From assembly GCF_000239775.1 (NCBI RefSeq), contig NZ_CAFI01000333.1, positions 1 to 56,273 of the forward strand: a DNA stretch of 56,273 nt, read 5' to 3'. Positions 32,084 through 40,101 of the stretch are shown in pieces. The notes below the pieces were generated by a model. That model did no database searches, was not told the origin of the DNA, and saw only the letters and a program-made list of their open reading frames with translations. A program made the position numbers and the translations under genes. Origin of the DNA: Bradyrhizobium sp. ORS 375. GTDB lineage: Bacteria > Pseudomonadota > Alphaproteobacteria > Rhizobiales > Xanthobacteraceae. Each line of letters begins with the position of its first letter. Within the stretch, counting starts at the first letter, position 1.

Positions 32084-34194
32084 GCGGATGCCACCATCGC
32101 CGACGGCGGCCGCTGCCGCCATTGCCAGGCGACGATCACCACCGCCAGCGCAAAACCCAGGAGGTCGCTATACGGGAACTCGCCGAGCAGGCAGACGGAT
32201 GCGCCAAACGCCAGCAGGCGCTCGATGACCGTCATGCGCGTGTACAGGAAGCCAATCGCGACCATGCCGAACAGGCCGATCGAGATCAGCGCCTTGACGA
32301 ACGCGTACATCACTGCTCCGAGGAAACCGATCTGCGCCTCCATCGGGTCCCCCGGCTGCAGCATCAGCGCCGGCGAATAGACGAACAGGAACGGGATGAC
32401 GTAGCCGGCGAGCGCGATGCGCATCGCCTCCCAGCCGATCTTGTCCGGGTTCTCCTTGGCGATTGGCGCGGCCGCCAGCGCCGCCAGCGCCACCGGCGGC
32501 GACAGGTCGGCCATGATGCCGTAGTAGAATGCGAACATGTGGCTCGCGATCAGGGGCACGCCGAGCTTGGCGAGCGCGGGGGCGGCGAGCGCTGCGGTGA
32601 TGATGTAGGTCGGGATGGTCGGAATGCCCGTGCCGAGCAGAATCGACAGCAGCATGGTCATGATCAGCGCCGCGAACAGGCTGGTCTTGCCCAAGCCGAT
32701 CACCCAGCTGCCGAAGATCGAACCGACGCCGGTCTGGGTCATCATGCCGATGATCACGCCGACGATGGCGCAGGCCATGCCCACAGTCAGCGCCGACTTG
32801 GCGCTGTCGGCAAGCGAGTCACGGCAGGCGTGCAGCGTGGCCATGCCACCGCGCATGAAGCCGGTGAGGACGACCAAGGCGAGCACGACCGAGGCGACCG
32901 GCACGATCTGCAGGCCGTTGCGCGACAGCGCACCGACCACCAGCGCCAACCCGATCCAGAACACGTAGCGCAGCACCTGGTTCGAGAAGCCCATCGTGAT
33001 CGAGGTGCCCAGGATCAGCGCCACCGTCAGCGCCAGGCCCATTGAGCCCGCATAGAGCGGCGTAAAGCCCTCAAACAGCATGTAGACGAGAGCGGCCAGC
33101 GGCAGCACGAGATACCAGCGCGCCACCAGCGCCTTCCAGGCGCTCGGAATCTCCGACGGCTTCATGCCAGTCAGGCCGTGCTTGCCGGCCTCGAGATGCA
33201 CCATCCAGAAGGCGGACGCGAAGTAGAGGATCGCGGGGATGACGGCGGCCTTGACGATGACCGAATAGTCCACGCCGAGCGTCTCGGCCATGATGAAGGC
33301 GACCGCGCCCATGACCGGCGGCATGATCTGGCCGCCCATCGAGGCGGTAGCTTCGACGCCGGCCGCGAAGGCGCGGCGATAGCCGAAGCGGATCATCAGC
33401 GGAATCGTGAACTGACCGACGGTGACGACGTTGGCCACGCCGGAGCCGGAGATCGTGCCCATCATGCCGGAGGCGAACACCGCCACCTTGGCGGGGCCGC
33501 CTCGGGTACGGCCGAACAGGCCGAGCGAGACGTCGGTGAACAGCTGGATCATGCCGGCGTGTTCGAGGAACGAGCCGAACAGGATGAACAGGAAGATGTA
33601 GGTCGCGGAGACATAGATCGGCACGCCGTAGAAGCCCTCGGTGCCGAACGACAGATGCGTCACGATCTGATCGAAGTCGTAGCCGCGGTGGTTCAGCGGC
33701 GCCGGCAGATACTGGCCGAAGAACCAGTACAGCAGACAGGCGCCGCACATCAGCGGCAACGCCAAACCCATCAGCCGGCGCGTGCCCTCGAAGATCAGCA
33801 CGGCGAGCAACGTTCCAACCACCAGATCCGCGCGTGTCGGATCACCGTCCCGCGCGATCAGGTCGGCGTAGAAGATCCACTGGTAGAGACCGCACAGAAA
33901 GCCCACCGCGCCGATCGCCCATCCGGCGATCCGCCCGGCGTCGGTCTTCGCGGTGAAGTTGCCGATCAGGCCGAAGGTCAGCAGCAGCAGGAAGCCGACA
34001 TGGACACCGCGCACGACCTGGCTCGGCAGATAGTTGAAGGCGGCGACATAGAGCTGGAACAGCGCGAAGGCGAGACCGATGCCATAGGCAAGGTAACCCC
34101 AGCGGCCGGGGCCAAACCCTTCAGGAAAGCCGTGCTCGAAATTGTCGAACTCGACCTTGACCGGCGTCTCCATGTTCACGGCTTCGATCGTCAT
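32080..34194 (-). CDS. TRAP transporter fused permease (4TM + 12TM)
   Basis: The 704-residue inner-membrane protein fuses the small DctQ-like and large DctM-like TRAP subunits, as in TAXI systems. The N-terminal 170 residues hold four or five helices. The DctM part begins near LALPLMCGACLLYWFFGQYL and shows FLFILFGSFLEHAGMIQLF, SGMMGTISGSGVANVVTVG, ATASMGGQIMPPVMGAVAF and the C-terminal GTGIPTIPTYIITAALAAPA motif. It drives secondary uptake of small organic acids delivered by the TAXI binding protein. The start has GGGGGA in front. Confidence 0.94.
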   Translation of the reverse strand: MTIEAVNMETPVKVEFDNFEHGFPEGFGPGRWGYLAYGIGLAFALFQLYVAAFNYLPSQVVRGVHVGFLLLLTFGLIGNFTAKTDAGRIAGWAIGAVGFLCGLYQWIFYADLIARDGDPTRADLVVGTLLAVLIFEGTRRLMGLALPLMCGACLLYWFFGQYLPAPLNHRGYDFDQIVTHLSFGTEGFYGVPIYVSATYIFLFILFGSFLEHAGMIQLFTDVSLGLFGRTRGGPAKVAVFASGMMGTISGSGVANVVTVGQFTIPLMIRFGYRRAFAAGVEATASMGGQIMPPVMGAVAFIMAETLGVDYSVIVKAAVIPAILYFASAFWMVHLEAGKHGLTGMKPSEIPSAWKALVARWYLVLPLAALVYMLFEGFTPLYAGSMGLALTVALILGTSITMGFSNQVLRYVFWIGLALVVGALSRNGLQIVPVASVVLALVVLTGFMRGGMATLHACRDSLADSAKSALTVGMACAIVGVIIGMMTQTGVGSIFGSWVIGLGKTSLFAALIMTMLLSILLGTGIPTIPTYIITAALAAPALAKLGVPLIASHMFAFYYGIMADLSPPVALAALAAAPIAKENPDKIGWEAMRIALAGYVIPFLFVYSPALMLQPGDPMEAQIGFLGAVMYAFVKALISIGLFGMVAIGFLYTRMTVIERLLAFGASVCLLGEFPYSDLLGFALAVVIVAWQWRQRPPSAMVASA

Positions 34195-34251
34195 GTTTCC
34201 CCCAACGCGCCCAGAAACCGGCCGGCCCTTAGCATCCCGCTTTAACGACAA

Positions 34252-34279
34252 GACTGCGCGGGAGGTTTCCCGCGCAGTC
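34252..34279 (-). terminator. Intercistronic hairpin between TRAP genes
   Basis: GACTGCGCGGGA (34252-34263) and TCCCGCGCAGTC (34268-34279) form a perfect 12-bp stem with a GGTT loop. It lies between the binding-protein stop and the permease start. The minus-strand tail TTGTCGTTAAAG is only weakly T-rich, so partial termination or mRNA protection is likely. Confidence 0.65.
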
Positions 34280-34326
34280 ATATGCAAACGATCCGGCCCG
34301 CAGGGCGGTCCGGGCAAGCAGCGGCT

Positions 34327-35289
34327 TTATTTCAGGACGCCCTTTTCCTTGTAGTAGCGGATTGCGCCCGGATGCAGCGGCACCGGGCTGTCCTGCGCGG
34401 CCGTTTCCAGCTTGATCTCCTTGCCGGCGGCATGCGCGTTGGCGAGTTCCGGCAGGGATTCGAAGATCAGCTTGGTCATCTGATAGGCGAGATCGTCTGA
34501 GACCGCCGAGCTGGTGACGAGATAGTTGATCACGGCGGCGGTCGGCACGTCCTTGTCCTGGCCGGTATAGGTATTGGCCGGGATGGTCGCGGCGACGAAC
34601 GGCGCACCGATCTTGTCGACCACCTCCTTCGGCACCGACACGACCGTGATCGGCGACGAGGTCGAGAGGTCCTTCAGCGAGGCGACGCCGAGACCAGCCG
34701 ACTGCAGCGTGGCGCTGAGCTGGCGATTCTTCATCAGGTCGACGGACTCGGCGAACGGCAGATATTCCACCTTGCCGAGATCCTTGTAGCTCATGCCGGC
34801 GGCCGCCAGGATCGCGCGCGAGTTCAGCTCGGTGCCGGATTTGGGCGCGCCGACCGACAGGCTCTTGCCCTTGAGATCGGCCAGCGTCTTGATGCCGGAG
34901 TCGGCCGTCGCCACGATCTGGATGTAGTTCGGATAGATCGCGCCGAGCGTGCGCAGCTTGTCCAGCTTGGACTTGAAGCCGGCTTCCTCCTCGCCGTTCC
35001 AGGCCGCTTTCAGCGAGTCGCCGAGCGCGAAGGCGAGCTCGCCGCGGCCCTGCTGCAGCAGGATCAGGTTCTCGACCGAGGCCTTGGTCGCCTGCACCTG
35101 GGTCTTCACGTTGGGGATCTTGTCGCCGTAGATCTTCCCGATCGCGACGCCCAGCGGATAGTAGACGCCCGAGGTGCCGCCGGTGAGCACGTTGATGAAG
35201 CTCTGCGCCTGCGCTGCGGGGGCGGCGAGCAGACTGGCGGCGGCCAGGAACAATCCGGTTGCAGTGCACGACAATTTAAGGAAACGCAT
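34327..35289 (-). CDS. TAXI family TRAP solute-binding protein
   Basis: The 320-residue periplasmic receptor has a signal peptide (TGLFLAAASLLAAPAAQAQ), then the TAXI family start FINVLTGGTSGVYYPLGVAI. LLQQGRGELAFALGDSL, DLKGKSLSVGAPKSGTELNS and a C-terminal PVPLHPGAIRYYKEKG follow. Relatives bind glutamate, 2-oxoglutarate or other organic acids; the substrate is not readable. The start has GGGAGG six bases upstream. It is the first gene of an operon with the fused permease, DUF1850 and SDR genes. Confidence 0.95.
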   Translation of the reverse strand: MRFLKLSCTATGLFLAAASLLAAPAAQAQSFINVLTGGTSGVYYPLGVAIGKIYGDKIPNVKTQVQATKASVENLILLQQGRGELAFALGDSLKAAWNGEEEAGFKSKLDKLRTLGAIYPNYIQIVATADSGIKTLADLKGKSLSVGAPKSGTELNSRAILAAAGMSYKDLGKVEYLPFAESVDLMKNRQLSATLQSAGLGVASLKDLSTSSPITVVSVPKEVVDKIGAPFVAATIPANTYTGQDKDVPTAAVINYLVTSSAVSDDLAYQMTKLIFESLPELANAHAAGKEIKLETAAQDSPVPLHPGAIRYYKEKGVLK

Positions 35290-35496
35290 GGGTCCTCCCA
35301 TTGATTTTGCCGGCAAATTGGACGGCTGCGGGCGCGGGGTCAACCCATCCGAAAGACTGGCGCATCCCCGCGCCCGCTTCCGGAGCGTAGGGCTTGAAGG
35401 ACGGGGTCCTGCATCTTCAACCCTGCATTGACGCGGCCGGACGCTTGAACCGCAGATGCAGAATCGCGTCGAGCGACGACAATCAGGTCGGGCGGC

Positions 35497-35973
35497 TCAC
35501 TGGAAGGTCATGTCGACGCACTTGGAAATGTCGGACCCCAAGCCGGAGGAGATCGTGATGCAGCCGCGCAGCTTCTGCTGGGTGGCGTCCGCCACCCAGA
35601 TCGAATAGCCGCCATTGCCGAAGAAGGAATTGGTGTTCGCCGGCTCGGTCTCGGTGGCATCGAACTCGTATTTCGAGTCGGTGTCGAACACGCGCGGCTT
35701 CTTGGTGCAGCTGCCGTCAGTCTGGACGTTCAGGACTTCCTTGTTGTCCCGGGTCAGCGACAGCGACACCTGGCAGCGGAAATACTCGGATGTCTTCACG
35801 TTGAAGAGATAGGCGTAGGACTTGCAGACGGCGGTGTTGAGCTTGCCGGCGGAGAGACCCCGGCTGCAGGCAATGCGCTGGTTGTTGGACAGTTTGAAGT
35901 CGTCGGCCCGGGCTGAAGTCAGCGCCACCAGCGACAAGGTCGCGACCCAACCGATTTTCGTGACGAGACTCAT
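35497..35973 (-). CDS. Small secreted cysteine-containing protein
   Basis: The 158-residue product starts with a signal peptide (GWVATLSLVALTSARA, mature start DDFKLSNNQ) and has six cysteines in the mature part (RIACSRGL, TAVCKSYAY, YFRCQVSL, DGSCTKKP, LRGCITIS, ISKCVDM). A disulfide-bonded periplasmic domain is likely. I do not recognise the family. The start was chosen for a GGGGA at eight-base spacing; the frame is open back to 36252. It is divergent from the next gene. Confidence 0.78.
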   Translation of the reverse strand: MSLVTKIGWVATLSLVALTSARADDFKLSNNQRIACSRGLSAGKLNTAVCKSYAYLFNVKTSEYFRCQVSLSLTRDNKEVLNVQTDGSCTKKPRVFDTDSKYEFDATETEPANTNSFFGNGGYSIWVADATQQKLRGCITISSGLGSDISKCVDMTFQ

Positions 35974-36145
35974 CCGAATCATCCCCAGAATGTTTTCTTG
36001 GCATTTGTTTCTAAACCACGCTGCAGGATAATCGCGAGACGGGCGAATGGAAAATCCGGCAAGCGTTCGCCGCGCCGCACGGCCCGACGTTGACGCTGCA
36101 TAAATGTTCGCGATTTGTTCAAACGAAGCTGAATTGGAGGAGGAC

Positions 36146-36448
36146 ATGAAGCGCCTGGTTCTGAAAGCCTTGATTGCCGCCGGAGCGCTATGCGCGCTGA
36201 CCAGTGTGAGCCGCGCAGCTCCCCCGGAGCCTTGGGACCTCAAGCCGGACATGGGCTATGCCTACGGCAAGGACGGCAAGACGCTCGCCTACAAGATGGG
36301 CACCAAGAATGCCGACATGCTGCTGAAGGGCGCCAAGAAGGTGCCGAAGGGGACGCTGTTCTTCATCGGCCAGAACGGCCAGCTCTACATGCGGACCGCG
36401 CCCTATCTCGAAGGCGACGGCAGCTTCTCGTTCGGCGCGGACGAGTGA
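36146..36448 (+). CDS. Small secreted protein (100 residues)
   Basis: This short product has a signal peptide (LIAAGALCALTSVSRAAP) and a mature part of about 78 residues beginning PPEPWDLKPDMGYAYG. The Lys/Gly-rich middle (KGAKKVPKGTLFFIGQNGQL) is followed by YMRTAPYLEGDG. It has a strong Shine-Dalgarno (GGAGGAGG). It looks like a small periplasmic protein found in Bradyrhizobium relatives; the function is unknown. Confidence 0.8.
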   Translation: MKRLVLKALIAAGALCALTSVSRAAPPEPWDLKPDMGYAYGKDGKTLAYKMGTKNADMLLKGAKKVPKGTLFFIGQNGQLYMRTAPYLEGDGSFSFGADE

Positions 36449-36487
36449 GACCTGGGAGACGTGACGAACGCGCCTCATGACCAGCAT

Positions 36488-36509
36488 CGTCCCGGCTTTC
36501 GCCGGGACG
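36488..36509. terminator. Hairpin between convergent genes (minimal family D repeat)
   Basis: CGTCCCGGC and GCCGGGACG form a perfect 9-bp stem with a TTTC loop, 39 bases after the upstream stop. It is the minimal form of the repeat at 23615-23771 and may serve as a bidirectional terminator. Confidence 0.55.
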
Positions 36510-36565
36510 ACGGCGGTTTATGTGGCGCGAGCGCGTTTCACCCACCGACAAGACGCGACGACTCC

Positions 36566-37741
36566 TCAGAACGCCGCCGCCAGCTCCTTGGCGCCGGGAA
36601 GGCTGCTCAGCGAGTCCATCCGGGCATCGGTCACCGCGAGCAGCTTGGCCACCGTGTTGTGACGGACGGCGACGGGATTGCGCTCATAGCCGCCGCGCTG
36701 GAAAAAGTTGGCGGTGGGGACCTGATCGCGCATCTCGAGCGGCATCGTCACCATATCGAAGCCGGTGCCGTCGCCGGTGAGATTCATCATCTCGAGCTCG
36801 GCAGCCGAGAGCGGCCGCGTGTAGCCCTTGGCGCGCGCAAACAACACCGAGGTCAAGAGCTTGTGGGTCTGCAGCATCGGCCCGACGTCGATGTCGAGCA
36901 CCATCGCATGCATCGCCCAGCCCTGCTGGGTGTTGCCGATCTTTTCATGCGCCGACCATTCGTCCGGCACCGAGCGCGCGATCGCCACCATCTTCTTCAG
37001 CACGGCGAGCTTGTGCTCCATCGCACCACGCGCCGGACCTGACGTCTGCGCCACGCGCTCGCCGAGCACGCGGATGAACAGCGGCCCCTGCTCCGCGAGC
37101 AGTTCGACCGTGTTGGTGGTGAGCAGCTGATTGTAACCAATCGCTGTCGAAATCGCGCGATTGCCCTTGAAGCCGGACTGCGAGTCGTGGCGGCCGTTGC
37201 CGCCGGTCTCGAAAGAGTAGACGCGGACCGCCTGCTCACGCGTCAGTCCGGAAGCCGCGGCGAAGCGGGCATAGGCGCGTTTGAAATCGATGTCGTTGGT
37301 CGGGCGCTGCGGCGACCATTGGAAATGCTCCTGGGCCGCCTTCAGGAGATCGGCGACGACGGGGATATATTTCCGCTCGCGCGGCTCGCCCTCCGGCTCC
37401 GGCTCGGGGTTCACCGGCCGCTTCGGCCCGCTGTAGACCGGCGGCTGCTCCAGCACGTAGTCGTCGAGGCCGATCGGCTGACGGTCGCGGCGCTTGGCGT
37501 TGCGGATGCGGCGCTTGTCCGAAATCGCCTTCCAATAGGCGCCCGCTTCCTGATCGAACTCGGCGCGCGCCTGCTGATACTCGGCGAGTTTGCGCTGGTA
37601 CTCGGCAATCGCTGCCGGCGAGGCCATCTGGGCGAAAGTATCGCGCAAGGCCGGAGCGGGTTCCGCGGCCAGCAAAGGCGGCGCGCCCACGACAGCACAG
37701 GTGAGAATCAGGGCAAGCTTGCGAATCGGCTGATGCAGCAT
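36566..37741 (-). CDS. Secreted protein with lysozyme-like features
   Basis: The 391-residue protein has a signal peptide (LALILTCAVVGAPPLLAAE), then a charged helical region of about residues 40-85 with coiled-coil character (AEYQRKLAEYQQARAEFDQE). A globular part follows. VRVYSFETGGNGRHDSQSGF, then STAIGYNQLLTTNTVELLAE, resembles the catalytic Glu plus Gly-Tyr-Asn-Gln block of lytic transglycosylases and other lysozyme-fold enzymes. On that basis it may act on peptidoglycan, but the match is weak and I do not recognise a named family. It has AAGGA five bases from the ATG. Confidence 0.75.
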   Translation of the reverse strand: MLHQPIRKLALILTCAVVGAPPLLAAEPAPALRDTFAQMASPAAIAEYQRKLAEYQQARAEFDQEAGAYWKAISDKRRIRNAKRRDRQPIGLDDYVLEQPPVYSGPKRPVNPEPEPEGEPRERKYIPVVADLLKAAQEHFQWSPQRPTNDIDFKRAYARFAAASGLTREQAVRVYSFETGGNGRHDSQSGFKGNRAISTAIGYNQLLTTNTVELLAEQGPLFIRVLGERVAQTSGPARGAMEHKLAVLKKMVAIARSVPDEWSAHEKIGNTQQGWAMHAMVLDIDVGPMLQTHKLLTSVLFARAKGYTRPLSAAELEMMNLTGDGTGFDMVTMPLEMRDQVPTANFFQRGGYERNPVAVRHNTVAKLLAVTDARMDSLSSLPGAKELAAAF

Positions 37742-37766
37742 GCCGTCCTTGTAGCCGAAACGGTGG

Positions 37767-38396
37767 TTACTTCCAGGCAAACACCGGCTGTTCCAACTCG
37801 TGGACGCGGGTGTCGCGGCCGGCCAGCACCTCGCGGAACTGATAGATCAGGGCCGCCGTCGGCGCGTGGATCAGGCCCTCGCGGGCGTGAAAGCGGATCA
37901 CGCGCCGCGTGCTCTCGGGGATCGCCGTGAAATCGAACGCATCATCCGCCGTGATCGCATCCAGTCCGATCCGGTGCACCGAGGCGACCTCGTCCGGATT
38001 CGGCCGGAGTGTGCGGCCATTGGTCGCCCAGAGGATGACGGGGGTAATCAGATAGCCCGACCGGGTCGGATAGTCGTCGAGCAGGCCGAGCACGGCGTCC
38101 GGCGTCAGCGAGAGGCCGAGCTCTTCCGCCAACTCGCGCAAGGCGGCCTCGACCGGTGTCTCGCCGGGGTCGCAGCGCCCACCCGGCAGCGCCCACTGGC
38201 CACCATGGCTGCGCAGCCCGGCAGCACGCAAGGTGAGCAGCAGCGTGGTCGTGCCGGTCTCGTGATGCGGGACCAGCGCGATCGCCACGGCGGCGCGCTT
38301 CAACGGCCGCGTCTCCGCCATCGCGTCCAGGCGCACGAATCCCGCACAGCAGCTCTGGATTTTCCGTCGTGTGGCATCGTCGAACGGCATGGCCAT
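37767..38396 (-). CDS. Nudix hydrolase, CoA-pyrophosphatase-like
   Basis: The 209-residue protein has a complete Nudix box from [20 protein letters not shown] to EELGL, the metal-binding motif for pyrophosphate bond hydrolysis. Just before it, [20 protein letters not shown] resembles the motif that marks CoA pyrophosphatases (LLTxR..L..H.G...FPGG), with the last Phe replaced. A CoA or acyl-CoA diphosphatase role is therefore the best guess. It is divergent from a thioesterase gene 79 bases away, which fits acyl-CoA metabolism loosely. Confidence 0.88.
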   Translation of the reverse strand: MAMPFDDATRRKIQSCCAGFVRLDAMAETRPLKRAAVAIALVPHHETGTTTLLLTLRAAGLRSHGGQWALPGGRCDPGETPVEAALRELAEELGLSLTPDAVLGLLDDYPTRSGYLITPVILWATNGRTLRPNPDEVASVHRIGLDAITADDAFDFTAIPESTRRVIRFHAREGLIHAPTAALIYQFREVLAGRDTRVHELEQPVFAWK

Positions 38397-38475
38397 GCAG
38401 CTTGACTACACCAGCCCCGCAGCAGATGAAACGACCACCTGCCGGCAAATGGCGCCGACCAACGGGGTGTGCGAA

Positions 38476-38898
38476 ATGACGAAATCAGCCGCGGCGAAAA
38501 TGAAGTCCGACGGCTGGGAGATCGTCGACACCTCCGGCTTCCTGCATCTGATCGGCCCACTGTGGCAGCGCGTCGTCGACGGCGTCCACGAATACGCCAT
38601 TCAGACCGAGGACAAGCACCACAATCGCCGCGGCCTGGTCCAGGGCGGCGTGATCATGACGCTCGCGGATCGGAGCTGCGGCATGACCGCTCGCTATGCC
38701 GCGGGCAAGGAGCACATGGCGACGATCCAGTTCGACACGCATTTCGTCGAGGCCGGCAAGATCGGCGAGACGCTGGTGTCGCGGCCGCATGTGGTGCGGA
38801 TCACGCGCAGCCTGGTGTTCATCACCACCGAGGTCACGGCCGCCGACCGCGTGATCGCGATGGCCTCCGGCGTGTTCAAGATCCTGAAGAGCGAGTGA
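38476..38898 (+). CDS. PaaI-type hotdog thioesterase
   Basis: This is a single hotdog-domain protein of 140 residues. The family pattern RRGLVQGGVIMTLADRSCGM (central helix, with Gly-Gly and Asp) and TIQFDTHFVEAGKIGETL are clear. Such enzymes hydrolyse acyl- or aryl-CoA in the cytoplasm. The chosen start (MTKSAAAKMKSDGWE) puts the domain at the usual distance; an open frame extends back to 38371 without similarity. Confidence 0.88.
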   Translation: MTKSAAAKMKSDGWEIVDTSGFLHLIGPLWQRVVDGVHEYAIQTEDKHHNRRGLVQGGVIMTLADRSCGMTARYAAGKEHMATIQFDTHFVEAGKIGETLVSRPHVVRITRSLVFITTEVTAADRVIAMASGVFKILKSE

Positions 38899-38917
38899 GA
38901 GCCCTACTCTATCCGCC

Positions 38918-39029
38918 GTCATTGCGAGGAGCGAAGCGACGAAGCAATCCAGAGTCCCGACCCGGCCCTGGATTGCTTCCGCCTTCGCCCTGCGGGCTTC
39001 GGCGGACACGTCGCTGCGCTCGCAATGAC
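38918..39029. repeat. Dispersed intergenic repeat, family B copy 2
   Basis: The ends GTCATTGCGAGGAGCGAAGC and GCGCTCGCAATGAC surround an inner palindrome (GCAATCCAG and CTGGATTGC). It is closely similar to the copies at 30753 and 42614. Confidence 0.85.
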
Positions 39030-39089
39030 GCGCGGAGCGAGCTATCGTTCTTCAAATCCATGCTCGCTTATGGCAGGAATGAGGCTTCT

Positions 39090-40100
39090 ATGAAATATCG
39101 CCAGCTCGGCCGTTCCGGCCTGAAAGTGTCGCCGATCTGCCTGGGCACGATGATGTTCGGCGGTCCGACCGACGAACCGACCTCGGGGCGCATCATCGCC
39201 AAGGCTGGTGACGCCGGGATCAACTTCATCGACACCGCCGATGCCTACAACAAGGGCGCCTCGGAAGAGGTGGTCGGCCGCGCCATCGCGAGGGAGCGCG
39301 ACCGCTGGATCGTCGCCACCAAGCTCGCCAATCCGATGGGCGATGATCCGAACCGCGCCGGCCTGTCGCGGCGCTGGGTGCTGCAGGCGGCGGATGAAAG
39401 CCTGAGGCGGCTCGGCACCGGGCACATCGACATCTACTATCTGCACAAGGAGGACCACGCGACGCCGCTCGCGGAGACCGTGCGCGCGATCGGCGACCTC
39501 ATGCGCGCCGGCAAGATCCGCTACTTCGGCGTCTCGAACTACCGCGCCTGGCGCGTCGCCGAGATCTGCAATCTCTGCGATGCGATGGGCATCGACCGTC
39601 CCGTCGTCAGCCAGCCCTACTACAACGCGATGAACCGCATGCCCGAGGTCGAGCATCTGCCGGCCTGCGGCTATTACGGCCTGGGCGTCGTGCCCTACAG
39701 CCCGCTGGCGCGCGGCGTGCTCACTGCCAAATACAGTCCGGATGCGCCGCCCGAAAAGGAAACGCGCGCCGGACGCAACGACACCAGGATGATGCAGACC
39801 GAGTGGCGGCCGGAGTCGCTGAAGCTGGCGCAGGAGATCAAGCGCCACGCCGAGGCCAAGGGCTTTACCCCGGGCCAGTTCGCCGTCGCCTGGGTGCTGA
39901 ATTCGGCCGTCATCAGCTCCGTCATCGCGGGCCCCCGCACCGAGGCGCAATGGGACGACTACATCCGCGCGCTGGACTATCCATTCGCCGCCGACGACGA
40001 GGCGCTGATCGACGGTCTGGTGGTCACCGGGCACGCCTCGACACCCGGCTACAACGACCCGGCCTATCCGATCGAAGGCCGCAGGCCGCGGGTGGGTTGA
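39090..40100 (+). CDS. Aldo/keto reductase
   Basis: This NADPH-dependent oxidoreductase of 336 residues has the TIM-barrel AKR fold. Catalytic residues are visible as INFIDTADAYNKG (Asp, Tyr), ATKLANPMG (Lys) and IYYLHKED (His). Family segments include RYFGVSNYRAWRV and PYSPLARGVLTAKY. A GAGG lies six bases before the ATG. The next gene starts one base after its stop, so they form an operon. Substrate unknown. Confidence 0.93.
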   Translation: MKYRQLGRSGLKVSPICLGTMMFGGPTDEPTSGRIIAKAGDAGINFIDTADAYNKGASEEVVGRAIARERDRWIVATKLANPMGDDPNRAGLSRRWVLQAADESLRRLGTGHIDIYYLHKEDHATPLAETVRAIGDLMRAGKIRYFGVSNYRAWRVAEICNLCDAMGIDRPVVSQPYYNAMNRMPEVEHLPACGYYGLGVVPYSPLARGVLTAKYSPDAPPEKETRAGRNDTRMMQTEWRPESLKLAQEIKRHAEAKGFTPGQFAVAWVLNSAVISSVIAGPRTEAQWDDYIRALDYPFAADDEALIDGLVVTGHASTPGYNDPAYPIEGRRPRVG

Positions 40101-40101
40101 C

